A stretch of 64,000 nucleotides of DNA from Burkholderiaceae bacterium (lineage in GTDB: Bacteria > Pseudomonadota > Gammaproteobacteria > Burkholderiales > Burkholderiaceae_B): assembly GCA_004322135.1 (NCBI GenBank), contig SCSG01000004.1:1-64000 (forward strand), in the 5' to 3' direction. The notes beneath the pieces are model-generated. The model did no database searches and was not told the origin of the DNA. It saw only the letters and a program-made list of their open reading frames with translations. The position numbers and the translations under genes were made by a program. Each line of letters opens with the position of its first letter. Within the stretch, counting starts at the first letter, position 1. Positions 9,829 through 18,552 of this stretch are shown in pieces.

Positions 9829-10296
9829 TTATTGCATCTCTGTTTTGTTAACCACAATCTTATCGGCGTATTTGCCAATGATCTCTCCCACCTTTTGCAT
9901 AATTTCGGCTTGCATCTGCAATTGCAGTTTTTCGTTCCCCGCAGGTAATTGAGGCATCAGCATCTGATAACCCATTGAACGAGGGCCCATCATGCCGCCA
10001 CTCATCATGCCGCCACTCATCATAGAACGCCCCATTGCCCCACCACCCATCATGCCGCGGCCCATCATCGCCCGACCTGCACAGTTCCGATTAAGATCGG
10101 TTCCGTTGGGCCTCGGTTCCTGGTTCATCATGCCACCACCCATCATGCCGCCCTGCATCATGGCTGCATTTCCATTTTTTTGCATGGCCGAGCTCGACTC
10201 CTCAGGCTGTGCTGGACTGTTTGCGGCAAGAGCAGACATACTCGCGCTTGAAACCATTGCACAGAAAATGGCCGTCACTATTTGTTTGGTCTTCAT
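9829..10296 (-). CDS. Met/Gly-rich periplasmic protein, possible copper binder
   Basis: A 155-residue protein with a typical signal peptide (MKTKQIVTAIFCAMVSSAS, cleavage after SALAAN). The mature part has a run of MMxGGMM-type repeats from about residue 46 to 108 with nearly 30 methionines, and then a helical segment (LQLQMQAEIMQKVGEIIGKY). Methionine clusters of this kind bind Cu(I) or Ag(I) in periplasmic proteins such as CusF and PcoC, so metal sequestration is a fair guess. The start has GGGAGA 5 bases upstream. The 15-base tandem repeats in the DNA are coding repeats, not regulatory. No known named family was recognised. Confidence 0.7.
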   Translation of the reverse strand: MKTKQIVTAIFCAMVSSASMSALAANSPAQPEESSSAMQKNGNAAMMQGGMMGGGMMNQEPRPNGTDLNRNCAGRAMMGRGMMGGGAMGRSMMSGGMMSGGMMGPRSMGYQMLMPQLPAGNEKLQLQMQAEIMQKVGEIIGKYADKIVVNKTEMQ

Positions 10297-10397
10297 TTGA
10301 ATCTCCCAAGTTAATTACACTTACATAAACGCTATCTATCAGTCACTACAATTTCATGAGTTGCTACGTTCGATAACTGCTGAGACGAGCTTTTCGC

Positions 10398-10931
10398 TCA
10401 GAAGCTTGCAAATACCTTGGGCGTCGTACCCGAGCCCAACGTATACACATTAAGCGGACCAGCCTCCTCACCCGGCATGCCCGGCGCCCCTACCGGCATA
10501 CCCGGTAGCGACAGTCCCTGGACGGCCAAGTGCTCGGAGAGCATCTGTTTAATGTACTTGGCGGGTACGAGACCTTCTACCACGTAGCCCTCAATAAGTG
10601 CTGTGTGGCAGCCCTCCAAACTGGTTGGGATGTGGTGCTTCTCCTTGACCGAGGCAAGATCTGGCGTGTTGATCGTCTCTACAGTAAAGCCGTTGGCTTC
10701 GAGGTACTGTGCCCACCGGTCGCAGCAGCCGCAGTTGGGGTTTTTGTACATCTTGACTGGGATGCCTGCGGCCAGTGCTGAGAGCGGAAAGCTCAAGGCC
10801 AAGCCCAATGCCAGTTTCCTTATAGTGTGGATGGTGATCCTCCTGTTGAGAAAAAATTTGTTGGGAATCAGTCGAAAACGGTATTCCACAGGACGGTAGC
10901 CTCGTTTGGAAGCGCCGTCGGGGAGGGTCAT
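10398..10931 (-). CDS. DUF411 metal-binding periplasmic protein
   Basis: A DUF411 protein whose core begins IPVKMYKNPNCGCCDRW, with the CGCC metal-thiol motif typical of the family, and runs to YIKQMLSEHLAVQGLSLPGM. A signal peptide is visible just before (RKLALGLALSFPLSALAAG). The ATG at 10931 overlaps the stop of the DsbD-alpha-like gene as ATGA, which argues for coupling, but it puts about 33 extra residues before the signal peptide. A perfect AGGAGG at 10839-10844 lies 6 bases before an ATC codon at 10830-10832, exactly where a 144-residue secreted protein would start. So either a rare ATC start is used or an ATG was lost. It is the last gene of the dsbD operon. Confidence 0.75.
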   Translation of the reverse strand: MTLPDGASKRGYRPVEYRFRLIPNKFFLNRRITIHTIRKLALGLALSFPLSALAAGIPVKMYKNPNCGCCDRWAQYLEANGFTVETINTPDLASVKEKHHIPTSLEGCHTALIEGYVVEGLVPAKYIKQMLSEHLAVQGLSLPGMPVGAPGMPGEEAGPLNVYTLGSGTTPKVFASF

Positions 10932-11443
10932 GATGTCTGACCCTCGATTACGGGAATCGTCGCGGGTGCAAGGCAAATACCCTGGTTGTTACAGGCCTGT
11001 GCGCGCATGAGTACGCGGTCACCCGCTTTGATCGCAAGTCGATGCACCAGAATGTGCGTACCGTCCTCGTAGACCAGGATGTTGGTGCCGTCAATCGTGA
11101 TGCCGCTGCTCTTGCCAGGCGGGTAATCGGCCTGTACCTCGTGCTGAGTGCCGTCGTGCTCAATGAGCACGGTAGAGGTGATGAGATTATCCAAAGAGGC
11201 CGGGTTGGCATTTATGTGCCAATCACGTCCGATATGCAAAGCAACGACGCCATCCTGCCCCCTCATCGTGAGAGACGCCGTGACGTAGGCAGATGAGTTG
11301 GCAAAGTCTGTGAATGTTGCCGCACTGTTTGCAAGCGGATCAGTGGACGCAAAGAGGCTATTCCATGTGAGTGTAGCGGCGCCACCCACGAGGACAACGG
11401 CCACGGTCAGTGCGCCTAGCCAGTATCGACGTTGACGATTCAT
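10928..11443 (-). CDS. DsbD-alpha-like periplasmic thiol domain, stand-alone
   Basis: A 171-residue protein with one N-terminal membrane anchor (residues 7-27) and an immunoglobulin-like domain matching the N-terminal alpha domain of DsbD. The redox-type motif near the end reads QACNNQGICLAP (C-x5-C), equivalent to the two active cysteines of DsbD-alpha. In the complete enzyme this domain takes electrons from the membrane domain and passes them to DsbC and other periplasmic partners. Here it is a separate gene placed after the membrane and gamma parts. It overlaps both neighbours by ATGA, so the three-gene operon is tightly coupled. Confidence 0.75.
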   Translation of the reverse strand: MNRQRRYWLGALTVAVVLVGGAATLTWNSLFASTDPLANSAATFTDFANSSAYVTASLTMRGQDGVVALHIGRDWHINANPASLDNLITSTVLIEHDGTQHEVQADYPPGKSSGITIDGTNILVYEDGTHILVHRLAIKAGDRVLMRAQACNNQGICLAPATIPVIEGQTS

Positions 11444-12627
11444 CGTGAGTTCTCCCGTAATCCTACTTTGTTTAATGCCCGCACCAGACTCGCGCTCGTA
11501 AACAGACCCGAAAGAGCCTGTGTTTTTTGTCCCTTGTGATCGAGCACCACGGCAAGGGGCAGGCCCACGCCACCGTATGAGGCAAGCAAGTGTTCAAGCG
11601 TTGGATCCGGGCGCGTTAAGTCCACCTGCAAAGCAAGGGTCCCAGTACGCCGTAAGGCGGTGACGACGTTATGGTCTTCGTACACGGTTTTTTCCAGCAC
11701 CTTGCAGTTGATGCACCACTGTGCGGTAAATTCCACGAGCGCGGGGCGCCCGAGTGTCGGTAACGTCGCTACGTCAGCGGCGCGCAGGGGCTGCCAGACG
11801 ATGGTGGTGTCTGCGGACTGACCTAGGCCGGAGCCCAGATACGCGAAGGTGATGGCCGTTGCACCTACCAGCAGTGCCGCCGTGCGTGTACTGTGCTCTG
11901 CAGCGTGCCAGAGTGTGACGGCCACCCAGGTGAGCACGGCAACAAAAAGGGCTACCCACAGCGGCGTCCTCCAGGCCGCCGGCAGTACGCTCTGAGCATA
12001 AAATAGCGCGGCAGCAAGCAGCAGCCAGCCAAAGCTCTGCTGGATGATTTTGCTCCAGGCGCCTGCGCGTGGCAGGCGCCTGAGTAGGCTCGGACGCAGA
12101 ATGAGCACCACGTAGGGCGCGGCAAGGCCCACGCCGATCGCGACAAAAATCGAGATGATATTGGCAAGGGGCTGCGTCAGCGCAAAGACCAAAACGCCGC
12201 CTAGAAGCGGCCCCGTGCAAGGGGTGGAAAGTAGTGCACTCATCAGTCCTGAGAGGAAGGGTTCGAGAAACCGTCGACCGCACAGTGTCGCAATTGCACT
12301 AGGCAACGGCAGGCTACGGCCCGAGAAATTCACGATCGCTAAGGCTGCGAGCAGGGCACTGAGGGCGATGAGTAGCGACTGCGATTGAAACAGCACGCCC
12401 CAGCACCACTGCAGCAAAGCCGTGGCAAGACCCAGTGCGGCGAAAAAGAGTACCGACCCGGCAGTAAAGAGTGCCGCAGAGGCCAGACGCACCGACGGGC
12501 GCTCGCCAGCCTCTCGAAGTACGGCGCGCACTTTGAGCGGGACAGCGGGCAGGACGCACGGAGTGAGGTTCAGTAGCAGCCCCGCCCCGACGGCGAGCAC
12601 GACCTGCAGAAGCAACAGTGAGTCCAT
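11440..12627 (-). CDS. dsbD: DsbD-like thiol:disulfide interchange protein (membrane beta plus thioredoxin gamma domains)
   Basis: About 395 residues. Roughly eight membrane helices carry the two reactive cysteines of DsbD-beta in NLTPCVLPAVPLK and STPCTGPLLGG. A C-terminal thioredoxin domain follows with WCINCK. The protein moves reducing power from cytoplasmic thioredoxin across the membrane. The periplasmic alpha domain, normally at the N terminus of the same polypeptide, is absent and is encoded by the next gene. The start at 12627 gives MDSLLLLQVV directly before helix 1; the frame can be extended 14 residues to 12669. In this island its likely job is to keep the thiols of copper-handling proteins reduced. 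Confidence 0.85.
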   Translation of the reverse strand: MDSLLLLQVVLAVGAGLLLNLTPCVLPAVPLKVRAVLREAGERPSVRLASAALFTAGSVLFFAALGLATALLQWCWGVLFQSQSLLIALSALLAALAIVNFSGRSLPLPSAIATLCGRRFLEPFLSGLMSALLSTPCTGPLLGGVLVFALTQPLANIISIFVAIGVGLAAPYVVLILRPSLLRRLPRAGAWSKIIQQSFGWLLLAAALFYAQSVLPAAWRTPLWVALFVAVLTWVAVTLWHAAEHSTRTAALLVGATAITFAYLGSGLGQSADTTIVWQPLRAADVATLPTLGRPALVEFTAQWCINCKVLEKTVYEDHNVVTALRRTGTLALQVDLTRPDPTLEHLLASYGGVGLPLAVVLDHKGQKTQALSGLFTSASLVRALNKVGLRENSR

Positions 12628-12833
12628 GTTCTGTGCCTCAAGCCGACAGATGCGCCGACATGACTCCATAGTTACGTGTGAGACTAGCGTCCTTGGGGCT
12701 ATTGATACGCTCTAGTGCCTGAAGCTGCGGGCCGTGGAGGTTAATGGCGTGTGCCGATATCAGTGGTAGCCCTGTCCGTAGCGACACGGCAGCGGGCCCC
12801 GAGCTGCTAGGGAAATTTGGGCGACTGACGCAT

Positions 12834-13223
12834 TCAAATTTTTTCACCGTGGCCTCTCCCATGTGCTTTTTGCGTATTGGGGTCGATCATGGTCAAAGAT
12901 TCCGACGAGGCGATAGGTACAATCGCGGCCACAGCTTGGGCGGATTCCAGTACTTGTCTTTGCGGAGCCTTGTTCTCGCTGAGGCTGTCACCATCACCGT
13001 GGTGCATCGTCCTCATGCACACACCCACCATAAGAGCGCAGGGAAGTACGGAAAGCAGCACAGCCCCAGCTCCGGCCGTAGCAAGCGAACTCAAGCTTCC
13101 GGACAAAATCAATGCGATGGCGCCACCCAATGCGACACCGATCCAGAATCGAAAGCGTATAGCCCACTGACCAAGGCGAGAGGGCTGCATCCAGCGAGGT
13201 GCACACATTGAAAGTGTTTTCAT
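12834..13223 (-). CDS. Small membrane protein, unknown function
   Basis: A 129-residue protein starting MKTLSMCAPRW, with GGAG 8 bases upstream of the ATG at 13223. It has two hydrophobic segments (about 30-50 and 55-72), the second ending PCALMVGVCMRTMHHGDGD. This Cys/Met/His-rich ending resembles the small DUF2933-type membrane proteins of copper islands. The tail is hydrophilic with several His. I do not assign a function. It lies upstream of the dsbD operon on the same strand with a gap of about 200 bases, so it may have its own promoter. Confidence 0.55.
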   Translation of the reverse strand: MKTLSMCAPRWMQPSRLGQWAIRFRFWIGVALGGAIALILSGSLSSLATAGAGAVLLSVLPCALMVGVCMRTMHHGDGDSLSENKAPQRQVLESAQAVAAIVPIASSESLTMIDPNTQKAHGRGHGEKI

Positions 13224-13403
13224 CGTGATTTCTCCACATATCGAGTAAGGCGTACGGCCGCAAAGCGAGTCGTAGCTTAGAAGGGCATTTACCCAATCAG
13301 TCTGTTGGTTAGAACTGCCCTCAGATCGCGATCTGCCCACTGACGCTGTGACCGTGCACAGCCGAGAGGCATGCCTGCAAACGGGCGAGTTCAGTTCTGC
13401 GAG

Positions 13404-13811
13404 TCAAACTCGATAGCAGCAGTCGCGAATCAATATGGGGGGAGAAACGGCCCGAGACAGGCCTGGCGCGGGGTAGGAGAGCTGTAGATCGACGACCGCA
13501 CTGCGGTCCGAAAAAAGCACTAAAGGCCACAGGCTCAATGTGGCCACTGATAACTTCAGAGTACGAGCAACCGGCAAGACTTCATCTTGAATGCACGTCT
13601 GTGCAGCGCATAGGACGGGCTGTGCTGCACCCAAACACCCGCCGTCCGGTTGCACATTGGTGCCACTAGCCAGACTCGATGGGGCGTTAACGGTCGACGT
13701 CATCCCCATAGCGTTTGGACAAACATAAGCCGCTGCCGCGAGCTGCATAAACAGCAGGCTGAGTGTTGCCCCCACAGCAATCAGAATTCGTTTTATACGA
13801 TTTGAACTCAT
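13404..13811 (-). CDS. Secreted cysteine-containing protein, unknown function
   Basis: A 135-residue protein with a clear signal peptide (KRILIAVGATLSLLFMQLAAAA). The mature part has several Cys (YVCPNAMG, GGCLGAAQ, LCAAQTCIQ) and no recognisable domain. It resembles small secreted proteins that accompany copper determinants, but I cannot name a family. There is no strong ribosome binding site before the ATG. Its place in the metal island is the only functional hint. Confidence 0.5.
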   Translation of the reverse strand: MSSNRIKRILIAVGATLSLLFMQLAAAAYVCPNAMGMTSTVNAPSSLASGTNVQPDGGCLGAAQPVLCAAQTCIQDEVLPVARTLKLSVATLSLWPLVLFSDRSAVVDLQLSYPAPGLSRAVSPPILIRDCCYRV

Positions 13812-14312
13812 TTACGCATCACATCGGCATGTTTCCTGCCATAAGTATACGCGGACTGAGTCCGTAAGCTGCTATAAATGTGAGGTGAGCTACCCACCAT
13901 ACTGAGTCAAGCCCAAAATTCCGTGCGGTACCTACATCCGAAGGCGGAAACCGAGCTGTTGGAAATGGCATTCGCACCATAATATGCAGCCGCGGGGCGT
14001 CCGAAATTACCGACACCGAACTCAGGTTCGTGATCAAAGCCCGCGGCGCAGGCCTTTGGCAATGACGCGAAGTGCGATTTCATATTGCACCGCATAAATT
14101 GGGGAAAAAAACGGATGTAAAGTGTAAGAATTCGGGAGCAATGAAGAGGCCCCCAGAATTCAGACACTGGCGTAACCTTTGATCATCGACGAAAGGAATG
14201 ACGAAGATGGGACGGGCCATTTTTTTGTGTACAAGACGATAAGACTTTTCCACGGTGTCGCCGTCGGCCCCTCTAAGGCCAGAGGCGAGCGGCGCGGTGG
14301 TAAAGTCGGTTT
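13812..14312. other. Gene-free stretch, probable right end of the IS256 element
   Basis: About 500 bases with only short, unlikely frames. The segment 14210-14233 (GGGACGGGCCATTTTTTT followed by GTGTAC) resembles the terminal repeats of IS256-family elements and lies about 80 bases beyond the transposase stop, as expected for an IS end. The rest shows nothing I can assign. Confidence 0.35.
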
Positions 14313-15350
14313 TCATCTTACCGTAGCCCTATGGTAAAGCGTTCTTCGTAAAGGATTGCAAATTGATTCATTGCTTCCTTCCAGTCCCTTCCAGTCCCGG
14401 GCCGGGTTGCCCCACTTGGCGGTGATATTGCGTAGCGCTAACCAGATCAGGTTGGAGGCGGCCTCATCACTAGGGAAATGGCCCCGGGTTTTGAGAATCT
14501 TTCGCAGGCGCGCATTCACGCTCTCGATAGCATTGGTGGTGTAGATCACCCGGCGTACCCCAGGGGGAAAGGCGAAGAACGGAATCACCTGCTCCCAAGC
14601 TCGGCGCCAAGCCGCCGCCAGGTTAGGAAATTTTTGGTCCCAGGGGCCGTGCTCGAAGGTGGTGAGCGCCGCTTCGGCCACCTCGGCGTTCACAGCCGTG
14701 TAGATCGGCCTTAAGGCCGCCGCCAGCGCTTTGCGGTCTTTCCAGCCGGCGTAGCCCAGGCTGTTGCGAATCAGATGCACAATGCAGGTATGCAGCGTGG
14801 TTGCGGGAAACACTGCTTCGAGCGCCTCGGGCATCCCCTTCAGGCCGTTGGTCACGGCAATCAGAATGTCCTCGACGCCGCGTGTCTTCAGGCCGTTGAA
14901 CACTTTCATCCAGAATTTGGCCCCCTCGCTGGTCTCAATCCACAGCCCCAGAATCTCACGTGAACCGTCGGCCAGCTTGGCCAAAGCCAGGTACACCGCC
15001 TTGTTGCGCACCACCGCGACCTCGTCGAGCACCTCATCGGTCACGGAACTGACAAATTCGGGCGAGACCTCGGTGCCGTATTGCTCGGCCAGAAAGCCCT
15101 GAATCTCGCGCACCGTCATGCCTCGGGCATACATGGCAATGATCTTGTCATCAAATCCAGTAAAACGCCGCTCGTGCTTGGGAATCAAAATCGGCTCGAA
15201 GCTGCCATCGCGATCACGCGGAATGTCCAGACGCACCGAGCCGTCGCCTGTAAACACCGTCTTGGCGCTCTTCCCGTTGCGCCAGTCCCAGGCCTGAGCC
15301 GGCCGTGGTGTACCAGGCGGATATGTCACTGCCAGATGAATACTCCTCAT
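14313..15350 (-). pseudogene. IS256-family transposase, inactivated by three lesions
   Basis: A 345-codon frame clearly from an IS256 DDE transposase (IPRDRDGSFEP, GFDDKIIAMYARGMTVREIQ, EGAKFWMKVFNGLKTRGVED, RVIYTTNAIESVNARLRKI). First, the N-terminal 50-60 residues are lost. Second, VTDEVLDEV is joined directly to AVVRNKAVYLAL near base 15020, an in-frame deletion of about 27 residues that removes the first catalytic Asp. Third, a 10-base tandem duplication (TTCCAGTCCC twice, near 14380-14400) shifts the frame so the last residues read in the wrong phase. The element is dead. It lies between the metal island and glmS. Confidence 0.85.
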
Positions 15351-15934
15351 ATGGGGGTGCGGACATTTCTATTTAGCCTTGACACGGATGCCACCGCACA
15401 GTTGGCGCCACATGAGAATGGCCGCCCATGCAAGATGGCGATGTCTGGTTCAATGACGTAAGCCGCATCATCGAGGGGAGCTAGAACGCCGACCGCGAGG
15501 ATCCAGAAGGAACCGGGCCAGTTGCGTACCATAAGTATGCAAGGATGCCTGAATCAGGGAAGCCCCCTACGTGACTCACGAGTCATCCCTATCCTTCAGA
15601 ATGGCGCACCCACGCGACGGCACACCGATGTCCCACTGACCCGTGTGCGGTGGGACTAGGCAAGAGAGGGTGTACCTAAAACGTAGACGAATTCAAGGGA
15701 TTGGCCGCCACCCCTGCAGCGGCTTTATCAAGGACAGCAACGTTGTGTCAAACACCGCGAGGATACTAAAATCGGCTTTTAGTCTTCCTAATGAAAGGTA
15801 CAAGCAGATAAGATAACATCGCTAAATTATGGATACAGGTAAGCGGATGATGCCAGAAATTAGCGATCGACAGACTTTATTCAAATCGACAGACTTTATT
15901 TTTTGTTTTCACTAGTCAGGCGAAAACCACCGTT
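15351..15934. other. Gene-free junction between IS256 remnant and glmS
   Basis: About 580 bases without a credible gene. The first part is rich in stop codons and looks like decayed mobile DNA. Close to glmS the DNA is AT-rich and holds a 16-base direct repeat (15866-15881 and 15885-15900). This is the region just downstream of the glmS stop codon, where Tn7-type elements insert. Confidence 0.4.
15866..15900. repeat. Two direct copies of a 16-base repeat downstream of glmS
   Basis: ATCGACAGACTTTATT occurs at 15866-15881 and again at 15885-15900, a 19-base period. The pair lies 35-69 bases beyond the glmS stop codon. Short tandem repeats at this place can be transposase-binding sites in the end of a Tn7-like element, but no TGT/ACA terminus was found, so the assignment is open. 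Confidence 0.7.
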
Positions 15935-17767
15935 TCACTCCACCGTCACACTCTTAGCCAGATTCCTAGGCTTATCCACATCTGTTCCTCTAACACACGC
16001 CGTGTGATAAGCCAACAACTGCAGCGGCACAGTATGCAGAATCGGGGAAAGCCGGCCATAGTGCTCGGGCATGCGAATCACATGCATGCCTTCGGCCGCC
16101 ACAATTTTGGTGTCGGCATCGGCAAACACGTACAGCTCCCCGCCACGCGCCTGCACTTCCTGCATGTTCGACTTGAGCTTTTCCAGTAACTCGTCGCGTG
16201 GCGCAATGGTTACCACGGGCATATGTTCAGTGACTAGGGCCAAGGGGCCGTGCTTGAGTTCGCCCGCCGGGTAGGCCTCGGCGTGGATATAACTTATTTC
16301 CTTGAGCTTTAACGCGCCTTCGAGCGCGATGGGGTAGTGCATGCCGCGCCCCAGGAACAGAGCATTCTCTTTGCTGGCGAAGCGGTCGGCCCAGGCGATG
16401 ATTTGCGGCTCCAGCGCCAGCACGGCACTGATAGCCACGGGCAGATGGCGCAGGGCTTTCAGGGACTCAGCCTCGGCCTTTTCGGTTAGCCGCCCCTTTA
16501 CCTGCGCCAGCGCCAGCGTAAGCAGGAACAACGCCGTCAACTGTGTGGTGAAAGCCTTGGTCGATGCCACGCCAATTTCCACACCGGCACGCGTGATGTA
16601 ATGCAGCTTGCATTCGCGCACCATGGCGCTGGTGGCTACATTACAGATGGTCAGCGTGTGCGCCATGCCTAGGCTGCGCGCGTGCTTGAGGGCGGCAAGG
16701 GTGTCGGCGGTTTCGCCGGACTGTGAAATGGTGACGACCAACGTACGCGGGTTAGGAACGCTGTCGCGATAGCGGTATTCGCTGGCAATTTCAACGTTTA
16801 CGGGAATCTTGGCAACAGACTCGATCCAGTAGCGCGCGGTCAGGCCAGCGTAATAGCTGGTGCCACAAGCCAGAATGAGCACGTTGTCGATTTCATTGAA
16901 GACCTTGTAGGCCGCATCACCAAACAATTCGGGAGTAATGCTTTCGATGTCGAGCAAGGTGTCAGCCACGGCGCGGGGCTGCTCGAAGATTTCCTTTTGC
17001 ATGTGGTGACGGTATGGGCCAAGTTCAGCAGCGCCAGAGTAGGCGTGTACGATATGCGATTCGCGTTCCACCGGTCTGCCGGTGTCATCCACTACCCACA
17101 CGCGTGCCAATTGCAGATCGACAACGTCACCATCTTCAAGGTAGATGAACCTGTCGGTTGTGCCGGCCAGAGCCAGGGCGTCGGAAGCGAGGAAGTTCTC
17201 GTCGCGGCCCAGGCCCACTACCAGGGGTGAACCCTGGCGAGCGCCAACGACCCGATGCGGCTCATCGCGGCAGAACACGGCAATGGCGTAGGCGCCACGC
17301 AGGCGGCGCTTGGCCTGCTGAACCGCTTCAAACAAATCACCCGCGTACAGATGGTCCACCAGATGCGCAATGACTTCAGTATCGGTCTGGCTTTCAAATA
17401 CATAGCCGGCAGCCTGAAGTTCGGAGCGCAGGTCCTCGTAGTTTTCAATAATGCCATTGTGCACCAGCGCGATACGCGGTTGCCCGTGATTGGGGCCCGA
17501 AAAATGCGGATGGGCATTGTTGGCTGTGGGTGCGCCGTGCGTGGCCCAGCGTGTGTGGGCAATACCGGTAAATCCGGCCAGATGGTCGTTTTGGACTTCG
17601 CGTTCGAGCTCAGCCACACGCTGTGTGCTGCGGGCACGGCGCAAAGCGCCGTCGGCATATACCGCGACCCCGCAGGAGTCGTAGCCGCGATACTCCAGAC
17701 GCTTCAGCCCTTCGAGCAGGACTGGAACAACGTCGCGCTGCGCCACCGCGCCAACAATGCCGCACAT
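15935..17767 (-). CDS. glmS: Glutamine-fructose-6-phosphate aminotransferase (isomerising)
   Basis: A 610-residue enzyme of normal length that makes glucosamine-6-phosphate from fructose-6-phosphate and glutamine, the first step to UDP-GlcNAc for peptidoglycan and LPS. The N-terminal glutaminase domain begins MCGIVGAV, so Cys2 is the nucleophile, with RWATHG near residue 73. Two SIS sugar isomerase domains follow ([42 protein letters not shown]). The end LAKSVTVE is the conserved C terminus. It is divergent from the Lrp/AsnC-type gene. The stretch after its stop marks the boundary with the metal island. Confidence 0.97.
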   Translation of the reverse strand: MCGIVGAVAQRDVVPVLLEGLKRLEYRGYDSCGVAVYADGALRRARSTQRVAELEREVQNDHLAGFTGIAHTRWATHGAPTANNAHPHFSGPNHGQPRIALVHNGIIENYEDLRSELQAAGYVFESQTDTEVIAHLVDHLYAGDLFEAVQQAKRRLRGAYAIAVFCRDEPHRVVGARQGSPLVVGLGRDENFLASDALALAGTTDRFIYLEDGDVVDLQLARVWVVDDTGRPVERESHIVHAYSGAAELGPYRHHMQKEIFEQPRAVADTLLDIESITPELFGDAAYKVFNEIDNVLILACGTSYYAGLTARYWIESVAKIPVNVEIASEYRYRDSVPNPRTLVVTISQSGETADTLAALKHARSLGMAHTLTICNVATSAMVRECKLHYITRAGVEIGVASTKAFTTQLTALFLLTLALAQVKGRLTEKAEAESLKALRHLPVAISAVLALEPQIIAWADRFASKENALFLGRGMHYPIALEGALKLKEISYIHAEAYPAGELKHGPLALVTEHMPVVTIAPRDELLEKLKSNMQEVQARGGELYVFADADTKIVAAEGMHVIRMPEHYGRLSPILHTVPLQLLAYHTACVRGTDVDKPRNLAKSVTVE

Positions 17768-17864
17768 ATGGAAACTCCAGATTTCGTAGACCCGTGTATT
17801 GTGCGCAACTATTCTGGAAATATGATTTCTTATTTCTCACAAATATGTATTTTTATTTCTCAAT

Positions 17865-17892
17865 ATATGAAATAATCCAATTTATTTCATAT
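17865..17892. promoter_or_regulatory. Perfect inverted repeat in the glmS/asnC intergenic region
   Basis: ATATGAAATAA (17865-17875) and TTATTTCATAT (17882-17892) are perfect 11-base arms with a 6-base centre. It lies in a strongly AT-rich divergent region between glmS and the Lrp/AsnC gene. Such a dyad is a candidate operator for the Lrp-type protein encoded next to it, controlling itself, glmS or both. No protein-binding data can be inferred from sequence. Confidence 0.4.
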
Positions 17893-18024
17893 TTACCATT
17901 ATTTTTTTATAAATATTCACAACAAAGCAAAGCCAAGTCGGGCCGTCACCACGCAATAATGAAGCGCGAAGTGCAAACTCGCTCACAACGCCCCCTCTTC
18001 AGCTGGAACCATCTCAAGTAAAAA

Positions 18025-18513
18025 ATGGCGAAACCACAACCGCAAAACATGGCGCTGGATGAACTGGACCGCCGTATCCTGGATCAATTGCAGTCCAATT
18101 GCGCGCTGACCAATCTTGAGCTCGCAGAGCGTGTCCACGCTTCCACACCAACCAGCCTGCGCAGGGTGCGGCGCCTGATCGACGGTGGGGTCATTGAAAA
18201 ACAGGTGGCGATTCTGAACCCGCAGAAGGTGGGCAACAGCCTGACGGCCATTATCGAAATTACGCTGGACGTCCAAACGGCGGAAATGATGGATGAGTTC
18301 GAAGCCAGCATCGTCTCCGAGCCGGCCATCCTGCAATGCTACCGGGTTTCGCCCGGCCCCGACTTCGTGCTGATCGCCCAGCTTGCCGACATGCCGGCCT
18401 ATCACGACATGGCGCACCGCGCGTTCACGTCAAAGACCAATGTGCGCAATGTGCGCACGTTCTTTTCCATACGTCGAAGCAAGTTCGAGACGCGCACGGC
18501 CATAGCAAGATAA
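18025..18513 (+). CDS. Lrp/AsnC-family transcriptional regulator
   Basis: A 162-residue regulator. The N-terminal HTH is at residues 11-60 (LDRRILDQLQSN, LTNLELAERVHAST, SLRRVRRL), followed by the ligand-binding RAM domain (VGNSLTAIIEITLDV to RNVRTFFSIRR). Members bind amino acids and act as octamers or dimers on AT-rich curved DNA; the intergenic region upstream has exactly that character. It is divergent from glmS. The effector is unknown. Length and domain order are normal. Confidence 0.9.
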   Translation: MAKPQPQNMALDELDRRILDQLQSNCALTNLELAERVHASTPTSLRRVRRLIDGGVIEKQVAILNPQKVGNSLTAIIEITLDVQTAEMMDEFEASIVSEPAILQCYRVSPGPDFVLIAQLADMPAYHDMAHRAFTSKTNVRNVRTFFSIRRSKFETRTAIAR

Positions 18514-18552
18514 GCCACCCACCGCGGAGCGCATCCGGAAATACCGTATTGG

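Noticed and set aside
9980..10160. Short tandem repeats resembling a CRISPR or satellite array
   Set aside because: The 15-base units are in frame and encode Met-Met-x-Gly-Gly repeats of a secreted protein; there are no spacers.
14080..14316. A small gene downstream of the IS256 transposase
   Set aside because: The frame crosses the probable IS end and has no recognisable domain or ribosome binding site.
15840..15935. A complete Tn7 end next to glmS
   Set aside because: The direct repeats fit the idea but no terminal TGT/ACA, target duplication or tns gene could be found, so I report only the position and repeats.
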